In this document: positions 25,406-33,396 of the stretch, one piece after another | Position numbering within the stretch: position 1 is the first letter of the stretch | How the letters are laid out: each line of letters starts with the position of its first letter | Source of the DNA: an uncultured Prevotellaceae bacterium | GTDB lineage: Bacteria; Bacteroidota; Bacteroidia; Bacteroidales; Bacteroidaceae | Assembly: GCA_902781315.1 (NCBI GenBank) | Contig: CACZIT010000005.1 | Coordinates: forward strand, 1 to 64,000 | Length of the DNA stretch: 64,000 nucleotides | Direction of reading: 5' to 3' | Notes under the pieces: generated by a model | The model's input: the letters and a program-made list of their open reading frames with translations, nothing else | Told to the model about the DNA's origin: nothing | Database searches by the model: none | Program-made: the position numbers and the translations under genes

Positions 25406-25445
25406 AAGCCTGCCACCCGTGTTTGGGGTGGCAGGCTTCTTTTTG
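25406..25445. terminator. Bidirectional terminator after mscL
   Basis: A 13-bp stem (25406-25418 with 25426-25438) is followed by CTTTTTG on the plus strand and TTTTTCTTTTTC on the minus strand, lying between mscL and the convergent small gene ending at 25452. Confidence 0.85.
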
Positions 25446-25451
25446 TTGATG

Positions 25452-25598
25452 CTATCGGATGTAGTCTTTAGCCACAAGGTCGTAGTAGAGGGCTTCCAGT
25501 TCGCCTATCGACAAGCGTTCGATGCTGTGTTCGATAGTGCGGACGAGTTCGTCGCGACGACTCTCGTCTGACTGGCTGAAACGTGAATGGATCGGCAT
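25452..25598 (-). CDS. Small 48-residue protein
   Basis: A short frame, ATG at 25596-25598 and stop at 25452-25454, encodes 48 residues opening MPIHSRFSQSDESRRDELV and continuing RTIEHSIERLSIGELEALYYD, a clear amphipathic helical pattern. A purine-rich GAGAGAGAG lies directly upstream. It is 37 bases behind the lipoprotein gene at 25636 and ahead of a bidirectional terminator, as expected for the last gene of the operon. No family recognised; possibly a small helical regulator or an adaptor. Confidence 0.5.
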   Translation of the reverse strand: MPIHSRFSQSDESRRDELVRTIEHSIERLSIGELEALYYDLVAKDYIR

Positions 25599-25635
25599 CT
25601 CTCTCTCGATGATACTTTGCTGACGGGAAAAATGC

Positions 25636-26019
25636 TTAAAAATCTGTCACCGCATTCAAGATGCCTTTCAGAATGCCCTTCAGTTCGTTGCCGAAAGCCT
25701 TCACCTTGTCGAACACGCCTTCCTTCAGGCCCTTAGCCATGTAGCCGGCGCACTTGCCTTCCAAATGGCCAATCCTGGCTTTCTCTTCAGGCGTGTAGTC
25801 GAGTTCATGCTTCGAGATGTTCTTGCGAATCTTCATGAACTTCTCGCCGGCCTGCTCCCATTCGGCCACGCTGTAGCGGGCACTGTTGTCGCGCAGTTCC
25901 TCGGAGAAGTTTTCGAGTTGGTTGATGGCATGCTGCTTCGTGGAGCAGGAAGAGAGCCCCACAAGCAGCATCATAGCCATACTGACGGCCAGCGCCGTCC
26001 AGACTTTTCTTTTCTTCAT
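25636..26019 (-). CDS. Small lipoprotein, DUF6565-like
   Basis: A 127-residue lipoprotein: the signal peptide ends in LSSC with the Cys near residue 25, and the mature part is mostly helical, with NQLENFSEELRDNSARYSVAEWEQA and DYTPEEKARIGHLEGKCAGYMAKG. This resembles the DUF6565 lipoproteins of Bacteroidales, a call made from memory of the pattern. It starts 35 bases after guaA and may be co-transcribed. Function unknown. Confidence 0.75.
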   Translation of the reverse strand: MKKRKVWTALAVSMAMMLLVGLSSCSTKQHAINQLENFSEELRDNSARYSVAEWEQAGEKFMKIRKNISKHELDYTPEEKARIGHLEGKCAGYMAKGLKEGVFDKVKAFGNELKGILKGILNAVTDF

Positions 26020-26054
26020 CGCTTAAAGATAAAACGGTGTTACTTTATTTCTTA

Positions 26055-27695
26055 TTATTCCCACTCGATGGTCGAAGGCGGCTTCGAGGAGATATCGTAG
26101 CAGACGCGGTTGACCCCTCTCACCTTATTTATTATTTCGTTCGACACGCGGGCCATGAAGTCGTAGGGCAGATGGGCCCAGTCGGCCGTCATGGCATCGG
26201 TCGAGGTGACGGCACGCAGCGCCACAGGATGCTCGTAGGTGCGCTCGTCGCCCATGACGCCCACCGAGCGTACGGTGGAAAGCAGGATGGCTCCTGCCTG
26301 CCATATCTGGTCGTAGAGCGACACTTCCACTTCGCCGTCCTGCATGGCAGCAGGCACACCGGCTGCCAGCACCTTGCGGGCTTCCTCGCCCGTCAGCCGA
26401 ACCTTGTAGTCGCGCAGTCCGCGGATGTAGATGTCGTCGGCATCTTGCAGGATGCGCACCTTCTCGGGCGTGATGTCGCCCAGAATGCGCACGGCCAGAC
26501 CTGGGCCGGGGAACGGATGGCGCGTGATGAGGTGCTCGGGCATGCCCAGCTGACGTCCCACGCGGCGCACTTCGTCCTTGAAGAGCCACTTCAGCGGCTC
26601 GCACAGCTGCAGATGCATCTCTTCGGGCAGTCCGCCCACGTTGTGGTGGCTCTTGATGACCTTGCCCGTGATGTTCAGCGACTCTATGCGGTCGGGATAG
26701 ATGGTGCCCTGAGCCAGCCATTTGGCATCGGTGATTTTCTTTGCCTCGGCATTGAACACTTCCACGAAGTCGCGCCCGATAATCTTGCGCTTCTGCTCGG
26801 GATCGGTGACACCTGCCAAGTCGGCGAAGAATTTCTGCGAAGCATCGACGCCTATAACATTGAGTCCCAATACCTTATAATCTTCCATCACCTGCAGGAA
26901 TTCGTTCTTGCGCAACATGCCGTGGTCGACGAAGATGCACGTCAGCCTATTGCCGATGGCCTTGTTGAGCAGCACGGCTGCCACCGACGAGTCGACACCG
27001 CCCGAGAGACCGAGGATGACGCGGTCGTCGCCGAGTTGCTCCTGCAGTTCGCGCACCGTGGTATCGACAAACGAAGCGGCGCTCCAGTCCTGGCGCGAGC
27101 CGCAGATGTCGACAACGAAATTCTTGAGCAGTAGCGAGCCTTGTTCGGTGTGGAACACCTCGGGATGGAACTGCACGGCCCAGATGCCGGTGTTCAGCGG
27201 AGTGTTGAGAACCTCGCGTCCTGCGGGGCACCAGAAGGCGGCATTCTTCACGTCGCGCGTGCTGCCAATCACCTCAAAGCCTTCAGGAATGCTGGTAATC
27301 GTGTCGCCGTGGCTCATCCACACCTGCGAGTTCTCGCGGAACCCCTGGAAGAGACGGTTCGAAGCATCGAGGCTGGTCAGATGGGCACGGCCATATTCGC
27401 GGCTGTCGGCTTTCTCCACCTTGCCTCCCAGCGTGTGGCTGATGTACTGTGCGCCATAGCAGATGCCTAGCACGGGCACGCGGCCCACAAACTGCGAGAG
27501 GTCCACCTGAAATGCCTCGGGATCGTGCACCGAGAAGGGCGAACCACTCAGGATGACGCCTATCACCGAGGCATCGTCCTTGGGAAACTTGTTGTAGGGC
27601 AGAATTTCGCAGAACGTGTCCAGCTCGCGCACGCGGCGGCCGATGAGTTGTGTGGTCTGCGAACCAAAGTCGAGGATGATGATTTTTTGTTGCAT
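26055..27695 (-). CDS. guaA: GMP synthase (glutamine-hydrolysing)
   Basis: Converts XMP to GMP using glutamine and ATP. The class I glutaminase domain has GICYGAQ with the nucleophile Cys79 and the partner FHPEV (His177). The ATP pyrophosphatase domain has the PP-loop LSGGVDSS (230-237), and the C-terminal dimerisation domain ends in the GMP-binding [10 protein letters not shown]. Length 546 residues is slightly above the usual 510-530. It lies 57 bases downstream of the nucleotidyltransferase gene, in the same direction. Confidence 0.97.
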   Translation of the reverse strand: MQQKIIILDFGSQTTQLIGRRVRELDTFCEILPYNKFPKDDASVIGVILSGSPFSVHDPEAFQVDLSQFVGRVPVLGICYGAQYISHTLGGKVEKADSREYGRAHLTSLDASNRLFQGFRENSQVWMSHGDTITSIPEGFEVIGSTRDVKNAAFWCPAGREVLNTPLNTGIWAVQFHPEVFHTEQGSLLLKNFVVDICGSRQDWSAASFVDTTVRELQEQLGDDRVILGLSGGVDSSVAAVLLNKAIGNRLTCIFVDHGMLRKNEFLQVMEDYKVLGLNVIGVDASQKFFADLAGVTDPEQKRKIIGRDFVEVFNAEAKKITDAKWLAQGTIYPDRIESLNITGKVIKSHHNVGGLPEEMHLQLCEPLKWLFKDEVRRVGRQLGMPEHLITRHPFPGPGLAVRILGDITPEKVRILQDADDIYIRGLRDYKVRLTGEEARKVLAAGVPAAMQDGEVEVSLYDQIWQAGAILLSTVRSVGVMGDERTYEHPVALRAVTSTDAMTADWAHLPYDFMARVSNEIINKVRGVNRVCYDISSKPPSTIEWE

Positions 27696-27752
27696 TTCTT
27701 ATTATTTTACTGGGGAAAAAGAAGTGTTCCGTTTGCTTTCTTACCGACGGTG

Positions 27753-28547
27753 TCAGCCCTGAAGAAACTGCTCGGCCTCGGCCAGCGAGTCCAGCTTGCC
27801 CACGTCGAGCACGCGAAGGCCCTCCTTCTGCACGCCGTAGATGCGTGTGCGGTGGCACGTCTGCAGATAGAAGTCCATGATGGGAAACCTGTCGGGGAAT
27901 CGCTCCATGAGCGGAAACAGCCGTGGGGAGAAGCTGTGGATGCCCGAGAAGGCAAAGAGGTTGAAGCTCAGCTCGGATGTGCCGCGCCTAATGTAGAGCT
28001 GGTAGGCATCCATATCCAGCCGCGCCTCGTCGGGATTTTTCAGCCAGTCGTAGGGACTGCGCAGTTCGCCCGTCGCCGTGTTCACCCATCCCACCAGCCT
28101 CATGGCGTTGTCGAGCAGCAGGTAGCGCTGCGTCTTTCGCCTGCTCACCAGCAGCACGGCGTCCTCGTCGTCCAGGTGCTGGCGTCGCAGCCAGTCGTAG
28201 TCGACGTTGTCCAGGATGTCCACATTGTGTATCAGCACCGGCTCCGTGGCGTCGAACAGCGGCGCCGCCTTCTTCAGCGCACCACCCGTCTCCAGCAGCC
28301 CGTCGCGCTCGTCGCTGATGCTCACGTCGATGCCATAGCCGTCCTGAGCCGCTATGTGCTCTTCAATCTGGTCTGCCAGATGATGCACGTTTACCACCAG
28401 TCGCCTGTAGCCCTGGCTGCGCAGTCGCGTCGCCAGCCTGTCCAGCAGCGGTTGCCCACCCACGCTGATCAGCGCCTTCGGCGTGTGGTCGGTCAGAGGC
28501 TTCAGTCGGGTGCCCATGCCGGCAGCAAGAATCATGGCTTGTTTCAT
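27753..28547 (-). CDS. Sugar-phosphate nucleotidyltransferase family protein
   Basis: A 264-residue protein of the NTP-transferase family (mannose-1-phosphate guanylyltransferase / MurU type). The signature AAGMGTRLKPLTDHTPKALI sits at residues 8-27, and VLIHNVDILDNVDYDWL holds the metal-binding Asp. The exact sugar cannot be told; MurNAc-1-phosphate uridylyltransferase (peptidoglycan recycling) is one option. The start is ATG at 28547, because the -7 element at 28578 lies within the longer frame that begins at 28640. Confidence 0.88.
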   Translation of the reverse strand: MKQAMILAAGMGTRLKPLTDHTPKALISVGGQPLLDRLATRLRSQGYRRLVVNVHHLADQIEEHIAAQDGYGIDVSISDERDGLLETGGALKKAAPLFDATEPVLIHNVDILDNVDYDWLRRQHLDDEDAVLLVSRRKTQRYLLLDNAMRLVGWVNTATGELRSPYDWLKNPDEARLDMDAYQLYIRRGTSELSFNLFAFSGIHSFSPRLFPLMERFPDRFPIMDFYLQTCHRTRIYGVQKEGLRVLDVGKLDSLAEAEQFLQG

Positions 28548-28577
28548 CTCGATTGTCGCTTTCCGTGAATTTTTCTG

Positions 28578-28585
28578 CAAAGATA
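28578..28585 (-). promoter_or_regulatory. -7 element of the nucleotidyltransferase gene
   Basis: TATCTTTG followed by CAG on the minus strand, 30 bases ahead of the ATG at 28547; it rules out the upstream start at 28640. Confidence 0.65.
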
Positions 28586-28658
28586 GTGATTTTAGTCGAG
28601 AACTACGTGCTATGAGCCGAGTTTTAGTTTTTTTTTGCACGCAACCAGGTAAAAAACC

Positions 28659-28737
28659 AAACTCTCAACCGCGCCGCAGGCGCACTCTAAACTAAAAAAA
28701 CTCTAAACTCTCAACTCTAAACTCTCAACTCTCAACA
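28659..28737. repeat. CTCTAAACT / CTCTCAACT simple repeat
   Basis: Repeated 8-9 base units (ACTCTAAACTCTCA type), interrupted by a hairpin GCGCC-GCA-GGCGC at about 28671-28683. The same unit recurs at 41334-41370, and in part at about 16150-16160. It separates the divergent nucleotidyltransferase and tcdA genes. Confidence 0.6.
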
Positions 28738-28745
28738 ATTTTCAC

Positions 28746-28753
28746 TACCTTTG
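28746..28753 (+). promoter_or_regulatory. -7 element of tcdA
   Basis: TACCTTTG followed by CCG ends nine bases ahead of the ATG at 28763, so the message should be almost leaderless. The expected -33 position is occupied by the CTCTAAACT repeat, with no TTTG. Confidence 0.6.
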
Positions 28754-28762
28754 CCGCCAGAT

Positions 28763-29509
28763 ATGAGCAACAATCCCTTTTCCCGAACCCAACTGCTGCT
28801 GGGGCCCGAGGCCATGCAGCGGCTCCAGCGGGCCCGCGTCGTACTGTTCGGCGTGGGAGGCGTGGGAGGCCACGTAGCCGAAGTGCTGGCGCGCAGCGGC
28901 GTGGGCACCATCGCCCTCGTCGACCCCGACCGCGTCAGTCTGACTAACCTCAACCGCCAAATCGTGGCCCTCCATTCCACACTCGGCCGAATGAAGGTCG
29001 ACGTCATGGCCGAGCGCATTGTCGACATCAATCCCCAATGCCGCGTCGAGAAGTACCCCCTGTTCTACCTCCCCGAAAATGCCGATGCCGTTCCGCTGGC
29101 CGATTTCGACTATGTCGTTGACTGCATCGACACGGTGAAAGCCAAACTCGACATCCTGCGCCGATGCCACCGGCTGGAGCTGCCCGTCATCTCCAGCATG
29201 GGGGCTGCCAACAAGCTCGACCCGACGGCCTTCCGCGTTGCCGACATCGCGCAGACCAGTATGGATCCGCTGGCTCGCATCCTCCGCAAGACACTGCGCC
29301 GTGAGGGCATCGAGCATTTCAAGGTGGTCTACAGCGAAGAACCGCCCCAAAAGCCTGTCATCACCGACGAAGACACGCAGCACGAGGCCGACGAGCTTGC
29401 CGCCAACGGGCGCCGGGCACTGCCCGCCTCCTGCGCCTTCGTCCCTGCCGCCGCCGGACTCGTCATCGGCGGCGAAGTAGTGAAAGACCTGGCGCTGCCG
29501 CCCCTTTAG
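28763..29509 (+). CDS. tcdA: tRNA threonylcarbamoyladenosine dehydratase
   Basis: A 248-residue ThiF/E1-like enzyme that cyclises t6A37 in tRNA to ct6A with ATP. The nucleotide-binding GVGGVGGHVAE (30-40) is followed by DPDRVSLTNLNRQ, DYVVDCIDTVKAKLDIL and the family-typical SMGAANKLDPTAFRV. The upstream TTG at 28751 is rejected because it lies within the -7 element. The last codons (ALPPL and the stop) are already part of an 18-bp tandem repeat that continues for 90 bases past the gene. Confidence 0.92.
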   Translation: MSNNPFSRTQLLLGPEAMQRLQRARVVLFGVGGVGGHVAEVLARSGVGTIALVDPDRVSLTNLNRQIVALHSTLGRMKVDVMAERIVDINPQCRVEKYPLFYLPENADAVPLADFDYVVDCIDTVKAKLDILRRCHRLELPVISSMGAANKLDPTAFRVADIAQTSMDPLARILRKTLRREGIEHFKVVYSEEPPQKPVITDEDTQHEADELAANGRRALPASCAFVPAAAGLVIGGEVVKDLALPPL

Positions 29510-29602
29510 CACCTGCTGCCCCTTTAGCACCTGCTGCCGCCTCAGCACCCGCTGCCCCTTTAGCACCTGCTGCCCCTTTAGCACATGCTGCCGCCTCAGC
29601 AC
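29495..29602. repeat. 18-bp tandem repeat, six units, starting inside tcdA
   Basis: Six exact-length units of 18 bases (29495, 29513, 29531, 29549, 29567, 29585) of the form CTGCTGCCCCTTTAGCAC, alternating with a CCGCCTCAGCAC ending. The first unit includes the tcdA stop codon TAG, so the array seems to have grown from the gene end. Confidence 0.85.
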
Positions 29603-29884
29603 CAGCCCCTTCGCTCGATGCCCGCTAAGGATGCCACTCCGCATCCCGAACGCTGGCGCTTTCCCCCTGCATTTCCGGAGTATTTTGTTTCAACAAGTCA
29701 AAGAACGCTTCGGGCTGCTCGTCGCCAAATGGTTGCCGTCAGTTGGTAGTCGCGTGGCAATGGCTGGCATATTGCAACAGCTTGTTCCAGTGTAAGCGTC
29801 TCAAAGGTTTATTATCACTGGCACTTAGAGTCACACATAACAGGCCTTAGTCCTGTAGACATTACCACGCAGCTCCGCATCTTC

Positions 29885-29966
29885 TGCCGCCGAGTGACGC
29901 TGCCATTGCCGCCGAGTGACGCTACCATTGCCGCCGAGCGGCGCTACCATTGCCGCCGAGTGACGC
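29885..29966. repeat. 22-bp tandem repeat, 3.7 units
   Basis: Units at 29885, 29907, 29929 and a partial one at 29951, of the form TGCCGCCGAGTGACGCTACC plus AT, with one variant (GAGCGGCG in the third). Confidence 0.85.
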
Positions 29967-30720
29967 GAGTCTCAGTAGCAAGTGATGCTGCGACAGGCTT
30001 CCCCTTTTCCACGCTGCAAAGATACGGCGAAAATGAACACCCTCCAAATTTTAGCCGTTTTTTAGTGACAAAAAAGTAATTTTTCCACAAATTCCCTCTT
30101 GCGAAGCACTGTCTATGCGAAGAAAAAAATGCTGCGCTGCCGCCGCCGTCTGAGCGTCGCGATACACTCGCGCGCGATAATATATAATATATTAAGCTGC
30201 TGCTAAGCAGCAGCGTCAGCAGCAGCATCTCATCTTCATTTTCTCTTTCATCTTCTCCTTCATTTTCTTCTTCCTTTTCATTTTCATTTTCGCCTTCCCT
30301 TTCCTCTTCTTTTTCTTATATTCCTTTCCTTCCCCTTTCAAAATTCACAAAAAAAGCGAAATTTAGCTTGCCTTGCTTTTGCGCATTTTGTAATAACTAT
30401 TCATTATCACTCATATAAATAGGTGAATAATTTGCCATCTGTTCACAAAATTCACAATTCAGCTATAAGGCCACTTTTGTCTATCTTTAGATTATTTTTG
30501 TAAGGAATATTCATAATTGCAAGCTGATATGTATACGATTCGCAGTTTGTAATAGAAATTCATAATTTAAATACTTTGCTAAAATTTCGCCAAAAAATAT
30601 GTGAAAAAATCAAAATAAATGTATACTCTTTGCCCTTCTGGGGCTATGAATTTAACCTCACAAGTCAACCGATTGAAGGAATTTATGCATTGTTTAAGGA
30701 AGTTTAAACAATTTTAAAAA

Positions 30721-30766
30721 ATAACGGCGCCGCCTGTGCTCACGCATGGGCGACGCCTGCTGTTAT
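30721..30766 (-). terminator. Terminator of the padR-pspC operon
   Basis: An imperfect long stem (ATAACGGC...GCTGTTAT outer, GCCGCC/GGCGAC inner) followed on the minus strand by TTATTTTTTAAAATTG. Confidence 0.65.
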
Positions 30767-30809
30767 CGCGATAAATCAAATAAATATTAACCGAATATAT
30801 TGTCTAACC

Positions 30810-32645
30810 TTACTCAAGGCGCTCGATGACGAAGTCGCAGGCTGAGAACCACTGGCCGAGCCACGTCTGGCCCGTAAACTCAGGGTCGGTGGCAACGCCG
30901 TAGTTGACAACGGTGTTAGGCTTCGTGATAATAATGGGCTCGAACGTCAGGCGGCACCAGCCGTAGCCATTGCCATCGTTGGCAGCAACAATTTCCTTGA
31001 TGTCCTGAGCTACCTTCCATTGGCCGTGCTCGTCGGGCTGCGTGGTCACGCGAACGCGATCTACGCTGTCGGCTGCCTCCTGCCAGATGCCGCCGCCAAC
31101 GTTGCCCGTGACGGGAATCTCCTGCAGCGTCTTCTGCCCGTCGATGAGCGTGTAGGCAAAGGCGCCGCGGCCGTTGGCACGCACGGCACACGTCAGACGA
31201 TAGCGACCGGGCATGAGCGACTCGCCGCGCTCGGCGCGATAGCGCTGGCGATGGTGGTCGTCGTAGCTGTCGAGATAGCGCGTCTGCGAGTGCTGGTCCT
31301 TATAGTATTGGCCCTTGGCCGTATAGCGGTCGTTGCAGCCCTCGCCCTTCAGGATGCGCCAGCCGTGGGTGTTCAGGAAATCCAGTTCGTAGAGGCGAAT
31401 CGCCACACCGTCCTCCGTTTCCACCATTTCGTCGAGCCGAATGGCGTCGGCCCGCTCATAGTCATCGCTCACTTCGGTGAGGAAGGCGCCAGTGGTGACG
31501 GCCGTGGCCAGGGCGACAATCCACACGAGCAGCAACAGCAGCCGCTGCCAAACCTTCAGCGGGTGGATGAGGTGTTGCACAATGGCGTAGGCGGGAATCA
31601 GCAGGGAGGCCATTAGCCCGAGAAGGAAGGTGAGGAACATGTTCATATGGATCTCGCGAATGGGCGTCATGTCCCATGCGAAATACTGCGACACGGTGTC
31701 GGGCGAATTGATGGCGAAGAACGCCCATAGCAGGGCAAACACGCCTCCGGCAAACAGCGCCAGCGCCAGCAACACCATGAGGAATTTGAAGATGGAGGCA
31801 AAGAACTTCAGCAGGCCGTTGAACACCGACTTCACGCCGCTGCTCTGCTTCACCGGTCCTGCCTTCTCCGAGACGTTCTGCACCACCTCTTCAGCCAGGT
31901 TCTGCATGTTCACGGGCTTGCCCTGCATCTTCAGTTGCTGCTCGGGCGTCTCGGCCTCGGGCATGATAAGGGCCAGAATAAGATAGATGAAGGCGAAGCC
32001 CAGGCAAACGTTGAAGTTGACGAGCATGAACCAGTTGTGATGGCCAAACACCGAGCCCAGCATCGAGATGGCAATGATGGCAGCCACGACGGCCAGTCGC
32101 AACAGTGTGGGGTCGACCTCGAACGAGGAGGCCAGTCCCGACATCACGCCTGCCAGCATCTTGTCTTTCGGATTGCGGTAGAAGCGGCGCTCGCGGAAGA
32201 GCGTCTTCACCTCATCCATGAACTCCTCGAAGCGGTGTCCGCTGTCCTTGGCCGAGCTGTCCTGCGGTCCTTTTTCTCCGGCAGCATCATCGCCGCCCGT
32301 CCCCGAGTCAGCCGTTCGTTCTCCCGACTCCCCTCCCATCAGTGAGGGGTTGTGGGCAGGCTCCGAGGGCTGGGGAGAAGCTTCGTCCATCTCCTCAGGT
32401 TGCCCCATGCGCGTAATGACTTGCTTCACGTGCTCGATGCTGATGGCCTCGTGGCCCTGAGCCTTCAGCTCGTCGAGCAGTTCGGCTATGCGCTCCTCGA
32501 GGTCGTCGGTAATCTCGTTGCCGCCCTCCTGCCGCGCGAAGTAAGAGCGCAGCGTCTCAATGTAGTTGTGCAGCAGTTCGTAGGCGTCCTCGTCGATGTT
32601 GAAGAGCCGCCCGCACAGATTGATAGTAATATTCTTTTTCATCAT
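30810..32645 (-). CDS. PspC domain membrane protein
   Basis: A 611-residue membrane protein. Residues 1-80 form a small helical domain typical of Bacteroidota PspC proteins (DDLEERIAELLDELKAQGHEAI). A low-complexity linker (about 85-140) includes NPSLMGGESGER, which looks repeat-derived. The PspC domain follows (RRFYRNPKDKMLAGVMSGLASSFEVDPTLLRLAVV, about 150-215), then several membrane segments and a periplasmic beta-rich C-terminal part. PspC proteins sense envelope stress in phage-shock systems; no pspA or pspB is nearby. It lies 59 bases after a PadR regulator that probably controls it. Confidence 0.88.
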   Translation of the reverse strand: MMKKNITINLCGRLFNIDEDAYELLHNYIETLRSYFARQEGGNEITDDLEERIAELLDELKAQGHEAISIEHVKQVITRMGQPEEMDEASPQPSEPAHNPSLMGGESGERTADSGTGGDDAAGEKGPQDSSAKDSGHRFEEFMDEVKTLFRERRFYRNPKDKMLAGVMSGLASSFEVDPTLLRLAVVAAIIAISMLGSVFGHHNWFMLVNFNVCLGFAFIYLILALIMPEAETPEQQLKMQGKPVNMQNLAEEVVQNVSEKAGPVKQSSGVKSVFNGLLKFFASIFKFLMVLLALALFAGGVFALLWAFFAINSPDTVSQYFAWDMTPIREIHMNMFLTFLLGLMASLLIPAYAIVQHLIHPLKVWQRLLLLLVWIVALATAVTTGAFLTEVSDDYERADAIRLDEMVETEDGVAIRLYELDFLNTHGWRILKGEGCNDRYTAKGQYYKDQHSQTRYLDSYDDHHRQRYRAERGESLMPGRYRLTCAVRANGRGAFAYTLIDGQKTLQEIPVTGNVGGGIWQEAADSVDRVRVTTQPDEHGQWKVAQDIKEIVAANDGNGYGWCRLTFEPIIITKPNTVVNYGVATDPEFTGQTWLGQWFSACDFVIERLE

Positions 32646-32704
32646 AAGTTGAGACTTTATTTCACATTATTATAATAATTAAGGTACACACGGAAAAGGA
32701 CGGT

Positions 32705-33076
32705 TCACCCCTCTTCCCCCTCTGGAGAGGATGGGAGGAGAGGCCTCCCTTCGTTCTTCAGCACGCCTACGGTACGTTCTATCTCGCCCCAAGCGGCGTC
32801 GAGTCCGGCAAGGAACGCTTCGCCGTCGGCAGTCAGCGCGTAGTACTTGCGGGGCGGTCCCTGCGTGCTCTCCTGCCACTCGTATGAGAGCAGGCCGTCT
32901 TTCTTCAGTCGCGACAGAAGCGGGTAGAGCGTGCCTTCCACCACCAGCAGATCGGCTTCCTTCAGCTGCTGGATGATGTCGGACGCATACGACGCTCGCC
33001 GTCTTAGCAGAAGCAGGACGCAATATTCAAGCATCCCCTTCCGCATCTGCGATTTTGCATTGTCGATGTTCACCAT
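32705..33076 (-). CDS. PadR family transcriptional regulator
   Basis: A 123-residue regulator: winged helix with KGMLEYCVLLLLRRRASYASDIIQQL, the recognition region VEGTLYPLLSRLKKDGLLSYEW, the wing GPPRKYYALTADG and a C-terminal helix. Small PadR proteins like this usually repress their own operon and a membrane-stress gene, here pspC. The last ten residues, PLLPSSPEGEEG, look like a translated piece of the G/C-rich repeat family. The second in-frame ATG (33046) is a possible shorter start. Confidence 0.93.
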   Translation of the reverse strand: MVNIDNAKSQMRKGMLEYCVLLLLRRRASYASDIIQQLKEADLLVVEGTLYPLLSRLKKDGLLSYEWQESTQGPPRKYYALTADGEAFLAGLDAAWGEIERTVGVLKNEGRPLLPSSPEGEEG

Positions 33077-33150
33077 GTTGATAGTTGTTATTTCCTTTTA
33101 TTTGTTGGCATCGGGGCGGGGCGTCTGCCCCACTCTTTTAGTTCTCGCTG

Positions 33151-33192
33151 CAAAGATAGGCAAAATATTAGTACCTTGCAATACAAAGTACT
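33151..33192 (-). promoter_or_regulatory. padR promoter with candidate operator
   Basis: The -7 element TATCTTTG is at 33151-33158 (minus strand). A dyad AGTACCTTG (33170-33178) / CAAAGTACT (33184-33192), 8 of 9 paired, overlaps the -33 region, the place for an autoregulatory PadR operator. No gene lies in the 320 bases between padR and tex. Confidence 0.5.
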
Positions 33193-33323
33193 GTATTTCT
33201 TTCGTGTTTTTAAATTATTTAACAACTCACCCCCCCACTCCATGCTTTTATGTTTTATTTTATCATAGCTATGTAGTTGAACCCTAAGGGCTGCGCGATG
33301 GAAGCATTAAAAAGGCGTAATTG

Positions 33324-33355
33324 TTTGGCTTTTTGCAAAATAATCAGTACTTTTG
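33324..33355 (+). promoter_or_regulatory. Promoter of tex
   Basis: TTTG (33324-33327), 20 bases, TACTTTTG (33348-33355); about 40 bases to the ATG. Confidence 0.75.
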
Positions 33356-33396
33356 CAATGTCGGAAACACAATAGGAAACAAAAAACATCTAAACA

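Larger units (their letters stand above)
29603..30809. other. 1.2-kb region without genes, rich in repeats
   Basis: No reading frame with a recognisable product. It holds a 22-bp tandem array (29885-29966), an inverted repeat GCTGCTGC/GCAGCAGC (about 30195-30213), a roughly 100-base pyrimidine-rich tract on the plus strand (30228-30330, TTTTCATTTTC type), three copies of TTTGTAA...ATTCAT (30387, 30497, 30546) and the pspC terminator. GC content falls steeply after 30340. TTTTCCACA near 30079 is one base from a DnaA box but isolated. Confidence 0.6.

Noticed and set aside
30070-30090. DnaA box indicating a replication origin
   Set aside because: TTTTCCACA is one mismatch from the consensus and stands alone; no dnaA, dnaN or box cluster nearby.
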